From: Candidatus Rifleibacteriota bacterium
GTDB lineage: Bacteria > Vulcanimicrobiota > Xenobia > Xenobiales > Xenobiaceae
Direction of reading: 5' to 3'
NCBI GenBank assembly: GCA_900772775.1
Contig: CAAGRW010000198.1
Span: forward strand, 1 to 21,555
DNA: 21,555 nt
Both the position numbers and the translations under genes were made by a program. Below, in pieces: positions 6,953 through 14,347 of this stretch (its first letter is position 1; each line of letters begins with the position of its first letter). The notes beneath the pieces are model-generated. The model saw only the letters and a program-made list of their open reading frames with translations, was not told where the DNA came from and ran no database searches.

Positions 6953-8305
6953 ATGGAAGAGCAAGTTAAAAGTGAAGGCGCCGTTCAAAACGAGTGCCAA
7001 AGCGACTGGGATTACCCCTATGTCACCTTAGAAAATATAGGCAAATATGTCGGTCAGAAAGTCGTTATCAAAGGCTGGTTGCGCAAATTGCGTTCCAGTG
7101 GCAAGATCCTTTTCTTGCAAATGCGTGACGGTACGGCCACTATTCAAGTGGTGGTAGTCAAGTCGGAGTGCTCTCCTGAAGAGTTCCAAGTTGCCAAGAG
7201 CTTAACTCAAGAGTCTTCTTTTGAAATTGTCGGCGTAGTCCGTGAAGATCAGCGCTCAGCTTGCGGTTATGAAATCCAGGCTTTACATGTGCGTCTCATT
7301 TCCGGATCAGTCGATTATCCCATCACTCCCAAAGAGCACGGCACCGAGTTTTTGATGGATCACCGTCACCTTTGGATTCGTTCTTCTCGTCAGCATGCTA
7401 TTTTGCGCATTCGTGCCGAGATTATGCGTTCAATTTGTGAATGGTTAGACAATAACGGCTTCTTGCGCGTCGATAGTCCCATTTTGACTCCTAGCGCTTG
7501 CGAAGGCACTTCCACTCTCTTTGAGACTGACTATTTCGATACCAAAGCTTATCTTACTCAGAGCGGTCAGCTCTATGGCGAAGCTGCGGCTATGGCTTTT
7601 GGCAAAGTATATTGCTTCGGCCCCACTTTCCGTGCCGAGAAGTCTAAAACTCGCCGCCACTTGACTGAGTTCTGGATGGTCGAGCCGGAGATGGCTTTCA
7701 CCGATTTAGATCAGAGCATGGAAGTGCAAGAGCAAATGATTAGCCACGTAGTAGCTAACGTCTTGCGCAACCGTTTACCAGAGCTTAAGATTTTAGAGCG
7801 CGATTTAAGCAAATTGGAAGCTATTAAGCCTCCGTTCCCGCGTTTATCTTACGACGAGGCCGTCGAATATTTGCAAAGCCAAGGCGTAGACTTCAAGTGG
7901 GGAGACGACTTTGGCGCTCCTGACGAAACTATTATCGGTCAGCGCTACGATAAGCCTGTCTTCGTCCACCATTATCCTTGCTCTTGCAAAGCTTTCTACA
8001 TGAAGCCTGAGCCTGGTCGTCCCGAAGTTTGCCGCAGTGTCGACACTTTAGCTCCTGAAGGTTATGGAGAAATTGTCGGCGGCAGCCAGAGAATCGACGA
8101 CTTCGATCTTTTAGAGGCCCGCATTAAAGAAAACGGCTTGCCTTTGGAAGCTTACCAGTGGTACTTAGATTTGCGCCGTTATGGCTCCGTACCTCACTCC
8201 GGTTTCGGCTTAGGTATTGAAAGAGCTGTAGCTTGGATTTGCGGTATCGAACATGTACGCGAGGCTATTCCTTACGCCCGTACTATGAGCCGTATCCATC
8301 CTTAG
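6953..8305 (+). CDS. asnS: Asparagine--tRNA ligase
   Basis: A 450-residue class II aminoacyl-tRNA synthetase charging tRNA-Asn with asparagine. The N-terminal OB-fold that binds the anticodon spans about residues 37-115 (IKGWLRKLRSSGKILFLQMR). Motif 2 is FRAEKSKTRRHLTEFWMVEPE, starting near 226; this RAEKS-RHL-EFWM pattern separates AsnRS from AspRS. Motif 3 is GFGLGIERAVAWICG near 417. The C-terminus YARTMSRIHP is characteristic of AsnRS. The start ATG has an ideal GGAGG site. Its presence implies direct Asn-tRNA charging in addition to, or instead of, the GatCAB amidation route. It is transcribed alone, 137 bases after the PBP gene. Confidence 0.97.
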   Translation: MEEQVKSEGAVQNECQSDWDYPYVTLENIGKYVGQKVVIKGWLRKLRSSGKILFLQMRDGTATIQVVVVKSECSPEEFQVAKSLTQESSFEIVGVVREDQRSACGYEIQALHVRLISGSVDYPITPKEHGTEFLMDHRHLWIRSSRQHAILRIRAEIMRSICEWLDNNGFLRVDSPILTPSACEGTSTLFETDYFDTKAYLTQSGQLYGEAAAMAFGKVYCFGPTFRAEKSKTRRHLTEFWMVEPEMAFTDLDQSMEVQEQMISHVVANVLRNRLPELKILERDLSKLEAIKPPFPRLSYDEAVEYLQSQGVDFKWGDDFGAPDETIIGQRYDKPVFVHHYPCSCKAFYMKPEPGRPEVCRSVDTLAPEGYGEIVGGSQRIDDFDLLEARIKENGLPLEAYQWYLDLRRYGSVPHSGFGLGIERAVAWICGIEHVREAIPYARTMSRIHP

Positions 8306-8407
8306 TTTTAATTTATAACTTTTTTTATCGGTTGGGCCGAAATAAAAGTTTGGGGTTGTTGTCCGGTAAACTCAAAATCCAGGCTTTTATAAAGATCGGC
8401 TCGACCG

Positions 8408-8421
8408 GCGGAATAATCCGC
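8408..8421. other. Small perfect hairpin in the yebC leader
   Basis: GCGGA (8408-8412), loop ATAA, TCCGC (8417-8421). There is no T-run, so it is not a terminator. It sits about 32 bases before the yebC ribosome binding site, within the 157-base gap after asnS. That gap holds no other gene I can see. Confidence 0.35.
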
Positions 8422-8452
8422 ATTCCTGTTCGTCTGTAAAGGCGATAAATTT

Positions 8453-8457
8453 GGAGG
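8453..8457 (+). promoter_or_regulatory. Ribosome binding site fixing the yebC start
   Basis: GGAGG lies five bases before GTG 8463 and inside the upstream alternative reading that would begin at TTG 8451. This fixes the start so that the protein begins MSGHSKWHN, as the family does. Confidence 0.85.
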
Positions 8458-8462
8458 TTCCT

Positions 8463-9203
8463 GTGTCTGGTCACTCAAAATGGCATAACATTCGTTTGAA
8501 AAAAGGTAAAGTTGACGCTCAGCGCGGCAAACTGTTTACTAAGCTTTCTAAAGATATTTATATGGCTGTTCGTAAAGGTGGACCGGACCCTGAGACCAAC
8601 TTTATCTTAAAGATCGCCGTTCAAAGAGCACGTGCTGTCAATATGCCCGCCGATAACATCAAGCGTGTTATTGAAAAAGCCAGTGGTTCCGGTGATGGTG
8701 AAGATTATGTAGAAGTCAGCTACGAAGGTTACGGCCCTCACGGTGTGGCTATTATCGTAGAAGCCGCTACCAACAACCGCAATCGTACTGCCGCCGACGT
8801 GCGTTCTACTTTCTCCAAGTTGGGCGGCAACTTAGGCGAAACTGGCTGCGTAAGCTGGAACTTTACCCGCTATGGCGTTTTGCAAATTCCCGCTGAAGGC
8901 GTAGACGAAGAAGAGCTCCTTATGGCCGCTCTCGATGCCGGTGCCGAAGATATGAATTCTGATGGCGAGTATTTCAACGTGCTTACCGAGCCCAACAAGC
9001 TTCACGTTGTCAAAGATGCTTTGGAAGCTGCCGGTTACACTATCGAAGATGCCAGCTTCTCTCAGGTAGCTAAAGACACCGTAGAACTTAGTGTAGAGCA
9101 AGCCAAAGGCGTATTGCGCTTAATCGAAACCTTAGAAGATTTTGATGATGTACAGAACGTCTACTCCAATGCCGATATTCCTGATGAGGCTATGGAAGAC
9201 TAA
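8463..9203 (+). CDS. yebC: YebC/PmpR-family protein (TACO1 type)
   Basis: A 246-residue member of the YebC/TACO1 family, described as DNA-binding transcriptional regulators and, more recently, as factors that help ribosomes translate difficult sequences such as proline stretches. The family start SGHSKWHNIRLKKGKVDAQR is complete. Further signatures are FTKLSKDIYMAVRKGGPDP, NMPADNIKRVIEKASG, YEGYGPHG and NRNRTAADVRSTFSKLGGNLG. The acidic end (NADIPDEAMED) is normal. GTG 8463 is set by the GGAGG site and the family N-terminus. Its stop is two bases before the ruvC start, so the two genes are probably translationally coupled; yebC-ruvC pairing is common in bacteria. Confidence 0.96.
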   Translation: MSGHSKWHNIRLKKGKVDAQRGKLFTKLSKDIYMAVRKGGPDPETNFILKIAVQRARAVNMPADNIKRVIEKASGSGDGEDYVEVSYEGYGPHGVAIIVEAATNNRNRTAADVRSTFSKLGGNLGETGCVSWNFTRYGVLQIPAEGVDEEELLMAALDAGAEDMNSDGEYFNVLTEPNKLHVVKDALEAAGYTIEDASFSQVAKDTVELSVEQAKGVLRLIETLEDFDDVQNVYSNADIPDEAMED

Positions 9204-9205
9204 TT

Positions 9206-9706
9206 TTGTCTCAGCTTGTTTTAGGTATCGATCCTGGTAACGCTCGCTGTGGTTGGGGAGTAGTTGCCGCTTCCGATGATGGCCAGCTTTCTATGTTGGA
9301 TTGCGGCTGTATCGAAACTGGCAAAGACGAAGCTTCCGGCGAGCGTTTGGCGTCCGTCTATACCGGAGTAAAGACTGTTTTGGCTAAATATAAGCCAGAA
9401 CAACTGGCTATAGAAAAGCTTTTTTTCAACCGCAATATCACTAGTGGTATTGCCGTAGCCGAAGCTAGAGGAGTTATTCTTCTGGCCGCTCACGAAGCGG
9501 GAGTGCCCGTTTTTGAGTATACGCCGTCAGAAATAAAAGAGACTATGACTGGCGACGGTAAGGCCAAGAAAAAGGATATCGGAGCGGCGGTCGTGCTCAC
9601 TTTAGGGTTGGAAAAGCCTCCCACTCCGGACGACACTGCCGACGCGGTTGCTATAGCTATAACCCATTTATTCTGGAGCAGCTTTAACGGCGGTATCTTG
9701 CAATAG
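9206..9706 (+). CDS. ruvC: Crossover junction endodeoxyribonuclease RuvC
   Basis: A 166-residue Holliday-junction resolvase with an RNase H fold. The four metal-binding acidic residues are visible: Asp9 in LGIDPGNARCGWG, Glu70 in AIEKLFFNRN, and Asp143 and Asp146 in PDDTADAVAIAITH. RGVILLAA and the loop EYTPSEIKETMTGDGKAKK (about 104-122) fit the family. The start is TTG 9206, two bases after the yebC stop, with GGAAG at 9194-9198 inside yebC as ribosome binding site. The ruvA and ruvB genes that often follow are absent: a terminator comes next, then a convergent gene. Confidence 0.96.
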   Translation: MSQLVLGIDPGNARCGWGVVAASDDGQLSMLDCGCIETGKDEASGERLASVYTGVKTVLAKYKPEQLAIEKLFFNRNITSGIAVAEARGVILLAAHEAGVPVFEYTPSEIKETMTGDGKAKKKDIGAAVVLTLGLEKPPTPDDTADAVAIAITHLFWSSFNGGILQ

Positions 9707-9738
9707 TCGGAATTGGGGCACCCAAATGTGCCAACAAA

Positions 9739-9791
9739 AAGAGCGCCTTTCTTTTGCTAAAATTGTACTTTAGCAAAAGAGAGGCGCTCTT
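9739..9791. terminator. Strong bidirectional terminator between ruvC and the dxs-like gene
   Basis: The left arm 9739-9761 and right arm 9769-9791 pair over 23 bp with a single G-T wobble and no gaps, closing a 7-base loop ATTGTAC. It lies between two convergent genes, 32 bases after the ruvC stop and 7 bases beyond the stop of the leftward gene. The A-rich and T-rich flanks make it usable from both sides. A smaller hairpin, GGCAC/GTGCC around 9718-9732, precedes it. Confidence 0.85.
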
Positions 9792-9798
9792 ATTATTT

Positions 9799-11367
9799 CT
9801 AAAGCTCGCCTTCTTGGAAGCCCAAAATGATTTTGGCTTGTTGGGTAAGAGCTTCCATTGAAATACCGTGATCTTCTAAATTGGGACTATTAACCGTACT
9901 CATAAGGCCCACCGTGCGCAATTGCACTCGATCTTCTAAATCATTTTGGGCCAAATATTCAGAAACTGTAGATGCCAAGCCTCCGATAGTGGAGTGCTCT
10001 TCAACTGTAATTATGCGTCCTGTCTTGATAGCTTTTTGTAAAAGCTCCGTATCGAATGGATTTAGCCAAGCCATATCATAAACGGCCGCTTTAAAACCCC
10101 AAGTTTTTAAATTGTGAGCAGCTAAAATTGCGTGATAAACGACGCTTCCCAAGCAAACAAACGCTAAATCGGAACCTTCAACTAGACAACGACCGCACAA
10201 TTTTTCTTTGGGTACAGCTTGGTTGGCTCTAGGTAAACCTACGGTAGAGGAACTGCTCAAACGCAACAAACCAGGTTCGGGGGCAGAAAGCAAATTGAGC
10301 AACATGCTGCGGGCTTCTTCTTCATCGCCGGGTACGGCAACATGAATATTTTCAAAACTGCGCAACATAGCCAAGTCATGGAAATTGGCACTGGAAAGGG
10401 GCTCGTTTTGGTTGCCTATTAAACCGGCGTCGGTAAGCAAAATAGTGATGGGGAAAGAAGCTGTGTTAAAAAGCTCATTGAGCACTTTGGGAAGATCGGA
10501 GGCCGAAAGTACTATTAGAGGATGAACGCCACAAACGGCCATACCTATAGCTTGCAATATAACACCATCAGTGGAAGTAAGTTGCAATCTGCCGCGCAGC
10601 GCTTTGAAAGGGCCGGGATCTTTGCGACAAGTCCACAGACAAGAAACCAAATTGCGCTCTTTTAAGTCGGAAGCTATATATTTTAAAGCCAATTCTTCAA
10701 AAGTAGGAGCCAAACTGGGCTTAGCTTTTGTTGAGGGAGCCTTGGTTTCGTTTTGGGAATCAGTTGGAGCTGAATTGTCTTTAGTTCGGTTATGGTTGCC
10801 AACTTCAGATGGTCGATCTGAACCCAAAATATGGAGAATTTTTAAGCCTTTTTGCGTCAACAAAGAGCGCAAAGCCCTATTTAAACCGTTAAAATCGTCA
10901 CTATCGACTGGAGGCGCATAAAATAGGCCGCGAGCTGCAGCAAAAACTCCCGGATAAGTGTAAAACCAAGGCTCACTACCTCGTCCAGGATGCTTATTTA
11001 CATAACGCCTAGAGCAGTCTAAAAAAAGGACTATAGCTTCTAAACGTCCTTTTTGTAACTTTTCTAAAGTGTCCAACAATTTGGCGGAAAGATCGTGGCA
11101 AACAATTATCAAAGGCTGACTTTGCGCAGCCAAGGCTCCTTGAGGCATAACAGCATGGGCACGATACCAACCTGCGGCTAAATGGCATAAAGAGACATCG
11201 TCTTCGGCCAAAGAAGCCAAAGCAGCCAAACTTCGACTATGATTGAAATTGGCTTGATAATAGGCCTCGCCGCCAATTCCGCGCCAGGCGACGCTGCGCA
11301 AAGTTTGCTCTCGCAAAACTTGAGCTACGGCATGGTAGACTTTTTGATAAATGTTTTCTAAAGCCAC
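9799..11367 (-). CDS. Degenerate DXS-like (1-deoxyxylulose-5-phosphate synthase) homologue, probably catalytically inactive
   Basis: 522 residues, GTG start. The C-terminal two-thirds follow DXS: DAGLIGNQNEP...ANFHDLAML (313-335), the transketolase C-domain GSDLAFVCLGSVVYHAILAAHNL (398-420) and LNPFDTELL then ITVEEHSTIGGLASTVSEYL (453-472). The N-terminal part keeps a trace of the order but not the residues. The TPP/metal motif GDGA reads CHDL (90-93), NDN reads LDC (116-118), GPIDGHD reads PPVDSDD (152-158), and the catalytic Glu of GIAEQ is missing in LTSTDGVILQ (263-272). About 100 N-terminal residues are absent, and a polar linker (187-222) has been added. It sits 27 bases after ispA, the usual dxs place. 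Synteny supports dxs ancestry; activity is unlikely. Confidence 0.75.
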   Translation of the reverse strand: MALENIYQKVYHAVAQVLREQTLRSVAWRGIGGEAYYQANFNHSRSLAALASLAEDDVSLCHLAAGWYRAHAVMPQGALAAQSQPLIIVCHDLSAKLLDTLEKLQKGRLEAIVLFLDCSRRYVNKHPGRGSEPWFYTYPGVFAAARGLFYAPPVDSDDFNGLNRALRSLLTQKGLKILHILGSDRPSEVGNHNRTKDNSAPTDSQNETKAPSTKAKPSLAPTFEELALKYIASDLKERNLVSCLWTCRKDPGPFKALRGRLQLTSTDGVILQAIGMAVCGVHPLIVLSASDLPKVLNELFNTASFPITILLTDAGLIGNQNEPLSSANFHDLAMLRSFENIHVAVPGDEEEARSMLLNLLSAPEPGLLRLSSSSTVGLPRANQAVPKEKLCGRCLVEGSDLAFVCLGSVVYHAILAAHNLKTWGFKAAVYDMAWLNPFDTELLQKAIKTGRIITVEEHSTIGGLASTVSEYLAQNDLEDRVQLRTVGLMSTVNSPNLEDHGISMEALTQQAKIILGFQEGEL

Positions 11368-11394
11368 GATCTTATTAGTCCTACTTATCTTTTC

Positions 11395-12258
11395 TTAGAC
11401 CGTGCGCACCAATAAATAATTGGCTAAAGCCGCCAAGGGAATAGCTTTTTCTCCCAGAGGCTCAATAAGCTCTAAGGCTCTGGCTGTTTTTTCTTTGGCT
11501 ATACGCTTTGATTCTTCCATGCCAAAGAGAGTGGGGAAGCTGATGGGATCGGGATCCTCGGCGCTGTCTAAAATATCGTCGGTAATTTGGAAGACTAAGC
11601 CCAAAATTTCACTATATTCGGTAATGGCTTCCAACATGGCGGGATCGGCTTGAGCGGCAATAGCTCCTACGCGGGCTGCTCCACGGATCAGAGCGCCGGT
11701 TTTACCTTTATGTACAGCTAAAAGTTTTTCCTGATCGGCTCCATGGTGCTGAGCTTCCATATCTAAAATTTGGCCGCCGACCATACCCAAATGGCCAGAA
11801 GCTTGGGCCAACTCTTTTACTATAGCGATAGTTAATTCAGGATGATCGGGTATAGAAGTTTTGGCCGCCACATTGAAAGCTTCTATAACTAAAGCGTCTC
11901 CGGCCAACAAAGCGGTGTCTTCGCCATAAGCTTTGTGCACAGTAGGTTTGCCGCGGCGCATATCATCATTGTCCATGCAAGGCAAATCGTCGTGTACCAG
12001 CGAGAAACAGTGTACCAACTCGAAAGAGCAAGCGGCAGGCAAAGCTAGTTTAGGATCCAAGCCTAAAGCTTCGGCTACAGCTAAAGTGAGAATGGGACGG
12101 AAACGTTTACCGCCAGGAAATAGACTGTAACGCATTACTTCACCCAAATTGCCAATATAGGAGGCGTGGGCGGGAAGATAAGACTCTAAAGCTTGATTGA
12201 CAACCTCGGCTTGCTTTTTAAGATAAGCTTTCAAATCAAAATTGGAAGTATCTATCAA
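11395..12258 (-). CDS. ispA: Polyprenyl synthetase, farnesyl/geranyl diphosphate synthase type
   Basis: A 287-residue short-chain trans-prenyltransferase that condenses isopentenyl diphosphate with allylic diphosphates. GGKRFRP (49-55) binds IPP. The first aspartate-rich motif is DDLPCMD (90-96), with two extra residues between the Asp groups as in bacterial FPP synthases. The second is DDILD (227-231). GHLGMVGGQ (156-163) and a KTGAL helix (186-190) also match. All catalytic residues are intact, unlike the neighbour downstream. The start is TTG 12258; AAAGGA lies about 12 bases upstream on the coding strand, a loose spacing. Part of the leftward xseA-xseB-ispA-dxs-like cluster, a classic arrangement. 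Confidence 0.94.
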   Translation of the reverse strand: MIDTSNFDLKAYLKKQAEVVNQALESYLPAHASYIGNLGEVMRYSLFPGGKRFRPILTLAVAEALGLDPKLALPAACSFELVHCFSLVHDDLPCMDNDDMRRGKPTVHKAYGEDTALLAGDALVIEAFNVAAKTSIPDHPELTIAIVKELAQASGHLGMVGGQILDMEAQHHGADQEKLLAVHKGKTGALIRGAARVGAIAAQADPAMLEAITEYSEILGLVFQITDDILDSAEDPDPISFPTLFGMEESKRIAKEKTARALELIEPLGEKAIPLAALANYLLVRTV

Positions 12259-12293
12259 TTTTAATGTATGTCCTTTCGAGAAAATTAACGTGG

Positions 12294-12333
12294 CGGCTTT
12301 CAGAAAACATTAAAGCCGATCCTTCTAAAAGGA
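12294..12333 (-). other. Two tandem hairpins between xseB and ispA
   Basis: On the coding (-) strand, a small stem TCCTT-TTAG-AAGGA (12333-12320) is followed by CGGCTTT / AAAGCCG with an 11-base loop (12318-12294). They begin directly after the xseB stop. Neither is followed by a T-run, so RNA processing or stability is likelier than termination. Confidence 0.45.
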
Positions 12334-12334
12334 A

Positions 12335-12544
12335 TCAGCATATTTCCGAATCGGTTTGCAAAACTTCCAATTGCTTTTGTGCTTCTTTAAGCTGATGGCC
12401 ACAGTAATCCAAAAGAGTTTTGGCTCTAGAGACTAATTCCAAAGTTTTTTCCAAGCTTTGATCGCCTTTTTCCAGAGTCTCTATAATAGAATTTAGTTCT
12501 TGATAACCGGCTTCATAAGTAGAAATTTTATTGGCTTCGTCCAT
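12335..12544 (-). CDS. xseB: Exodeoxyribonuclease VII small subunit
   Basis: A 69-residue helical protein: YEAGYQELNSIIETLEKGDQSLEKTLELVSRAKTLLDYCGHQLKEAQKQLEVL. The pattern 'f.e.l..Le.iv..LE.g...Le..l..ye.g..L...c...L..ae.ki..l' is that of XseB. Several copies join the large subunit XseA to form the single-strand-specific exonuclease VII. The ATG at 12544 has AGGAG about seven bases upstream on the coding strand. It lies 33 bases after xseA and 76 before ispA in the same direction. Confidence 0.93.
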   Translation of the reverse strand: MDEANKISTYEAGYQELNSIIETLEKGDQSLEKTLELVSRAKTLLDYCGHQLKEAQKQLEVLQTDSEIC

Positions 12545-12577
12545 AAATAACTCCTATATTTTGTGGTGAAGGTGTAG

Positions 12578-14119
12578 CTAATCGAAAAGGGCACTTTGCT
12601 CTAAAGAAGCGTTAGCTGTGCAATCTCCCTGACATTTATCATATTGTTTGTTGCGCAATGCTTCTAAAGGCTCTCCTTTAATAAATTTGTTGATTTTAGC
12701 TTCTAAACAACCAAATTTTAAAGCTATACGTATTTTAGCTCCGAATTTAACATCTTTTTCTTGTAAAACGTGCCCCTGATCGGAAGCTACTACCGCATAA
12801 CCGCGCTCCAAAACTCTTTCTGGCGAAAGCGATTGAAGTTGATAATTTAAATTGGCTAACTTTTCTTCCTGACGTGGCAAGTAACTTTGTAAAAAAGTTT
12901 GTAACCTGACTTGCAAGCGTTGTAAATTGTCATATTTTTGCTGCCATAGACGTTGCCCCAATTTTTTTAATTGTTCGCTCTTTTGCAACAAATCTTGGCG
13001 ACGCTGAGGAAGATAACGGTTGGGATTACAAAGATTTAGCCTATGGCGTAAACCGTTTAGAGAATTGCAACCTAGTTCCAACTTATGGCGCAAAAGCTGA
13101 GGTAAGCGAGAAGCCATAAATTGTAATCCCTCTTCTTGGTGAGATAAATAACGATAGACCGCTTCGGCAATGCGATTGCGCTTTAGCTCCAGTTCGGCCA
13201 GGCGTTCTTGGCGTGTAACGGAAACAAGCTCGGCTGCTTGAGTGGGAGTGGAAGCGCGTTTGTCGGCCACTTCGTCGGTAAGCAAATGATCGCCCTCGTG
13301 GCCTACAGCCGAAATAATCGGTTTACTGTAAGAGGCCACAAAGCGCACCAACTCTTCATTATTGTAAATATGTAAATCGCTTTGTGAGCCGCCGCCGCGA
13401 CCGACAATAACACAATCTATATCTGCTCTTTGCTCTAAAGCTTTGAGCGCTTTAATGATCGAACGCTCGGCTCCTGCTCCCTGACATAGGCAAGGAGCTA
13501 ATACAACTTTGATATGGGGGCAGCGATTTTTTAGGGTACGAAGTATATCTTGGATCGCTTGTCCGCTTTGAGAAGTAGCTACGCCCACAACTTTGGGAAA
13601 AGTAGGTAAGGCTTTTTTGCGCTCGAGAGCAAAGAGCCCTTCAGCCTGTAAGCGGCGGCGCAATTCTTCCAGTTCTTCTAACAATTTGCCCTGATCACAG
13701 GGAATAATATTGTCGGCTTCAAAATCGAGTTTGCCATTTCTGTCATAAAGGCTGAAGCGTCCGGTCAGAATAAGATTTTGCCCTAACTTTAGCTTTTCTG
13801 GTCTGATTTTGTTTTTAGCTAAGCGATTTCTCCACATTTTGCAACTGATCACACCATGGTTATTTTGATCGCGCATTTCAAAATAGAGATGGCCGCTAGC
13901 ATGAATAGTAAGTTTGCTCAGCTCGCCAATTATGCAAAAGTAAAGGATGGGGCTCTCTTTAAAAAGCGAATTGAGAACGGTTATGGCCTGGCCTACAGAT
14001 ACGGGAGCTTTTAAGCTGCCAGCCATTTTTTCTCTGACAGCATAAATATCTTCGGAACTAGTAGCAATATTCTCTTTTTTAAGAATATTTTGGGGGTAAT
14101 CGTCCCATTGAGTTGGCAA
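12578..14119 (-). CDS. xseA: Exodeoxyribonuclease VII large subunit
   Basis: 513 residues. The N-terminal OB-fold (about 40-140: VLNSLFKESP, GELSKLTIHASGHLYFEMRD) binds single-stranded DNA. The catalytic domain has VGVATSQSGQAIQDIL (178-193), GRGGGSQSDL (240-249), PIISAVGHEGDHLLTDEVADKRASTPTQAAE (267-297, with Asp277, Asp282 and Asp286 among likely active-site acids), then a long coiled coil (about 300-430) that carries XseB. The start is TTG 14119, with GGAGG nine bases upstream on the coding strand. That start adds about 38 residues before the OB-fold compared with typical XseA; a later start cannot be excluded. First gene of the leftward cluster. Confidence 0.95.
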   Translation of the reverse strand: MPTQWDDYPQNILKKENIATSSEDIYAVREKMAGSLKAPVSVGQAITVLNSLFKESPILYFCIIGELSKLTIHASGHLYFEMRDQNNHGVISCKMWRNRLAKNKIRPEKLKLGQNLILTGRFSLYDRNGKLDFEADNIIPCDQGKLLEELEELRRRLQAEGLFALERKKALPTFPKVVGVATSQSGQAIQDILRTLKNRCPHIKVVLAPCLCQGAGAERSIIKALKALEQRADIDCVIVGRGGGSQSDLHIYNNEELVRFVASYSKPIISAVGHEGDHLLTDEVADKRASTPTQAAELVSVTRQERLAELELKRNRIAEAVYRYLSHQEEGLQFMASRLPQLLRHKLELGCNSLNGLRHRLNLCNPNRYLPQRRQDLLQKSEQLKKLGQRLWQQKYDNLQRLQVRLQTFLQSYLPRQEEKLANLNYQLQSLSPERVLERGYAVVASDQGHVLQEKDVKFGAKIRIALKFGCLEAKINKFIKGEPLEALRNKQYDKCQGDCTANASLEQSALFD

Positions 14120-14150
14120 AGTGGCAAACCTCCGGAAAGTTTTGCAGAAG

Positions 14151-14173
14151 GGAGGGCAGGAAAACTGCCATCC
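14151..14173. other. Hairpin in the xseA leader / divergent region
   Basis: GGA-G-GGCAG (14151-14159), loop GAAAA, CTGCC-A-TCC (14165-14173). It lies about 30 bases upstream of the xseA start, on the leader side of the divergent 228-base gap. There is no T-run on either strand. Confidence 0.45.
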
Positions 14174-14223
14174 TAGACCCAGTCAAAATTGCATATAAGT
14201 ATTTTCTGATATTTAAAGGTAAA

Positions 14224-14322
14224 CCTGCTTTATGTATGGAGGCATACGGCAGGATTAGAAAAAGCAGGAGTGAAGCCCAGCTGAAGGGGAAACGGCCTCG
14301 CTTGAGGCTTCAATTTTTTTTC
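14224..14322 (+). terminator. Structured leader with intrinsic terminator upstream of the M42 peptidase gene
   Basis: CCTGCTTT (14224-14231) can pair exactly with AAAGCAGG (14261-14268), or its first five bases with GCAGG (14249-14253), with an inner GTAT/ATAC helix. Downstream, GCCTC-GCTT-GAGGC (14295-14308) is followed by a T-rich run near 14313-14321, a plausible terminator about 27 bases before the gene. GAAGCC (14272-14277) can instead pair with GGCTTC (14306-14311), which would open that terminator. Mutually exclusive pairings next to a T-run suggest attenuation or a riboswitch. I do not recognise a known class. A small RNA ending here is an alternative. Confidence 0.5.
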
Positions 14323-14347
14323 AGAAACGGAAGCTGTCGCCTAAAAT

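Noticed and set aside
8233..8439. Small + strand ORF over the asnS end
   Set aside because: Mostly out-of-frame asnS sequence plus the AT-rich gap; no ribosome binding site.
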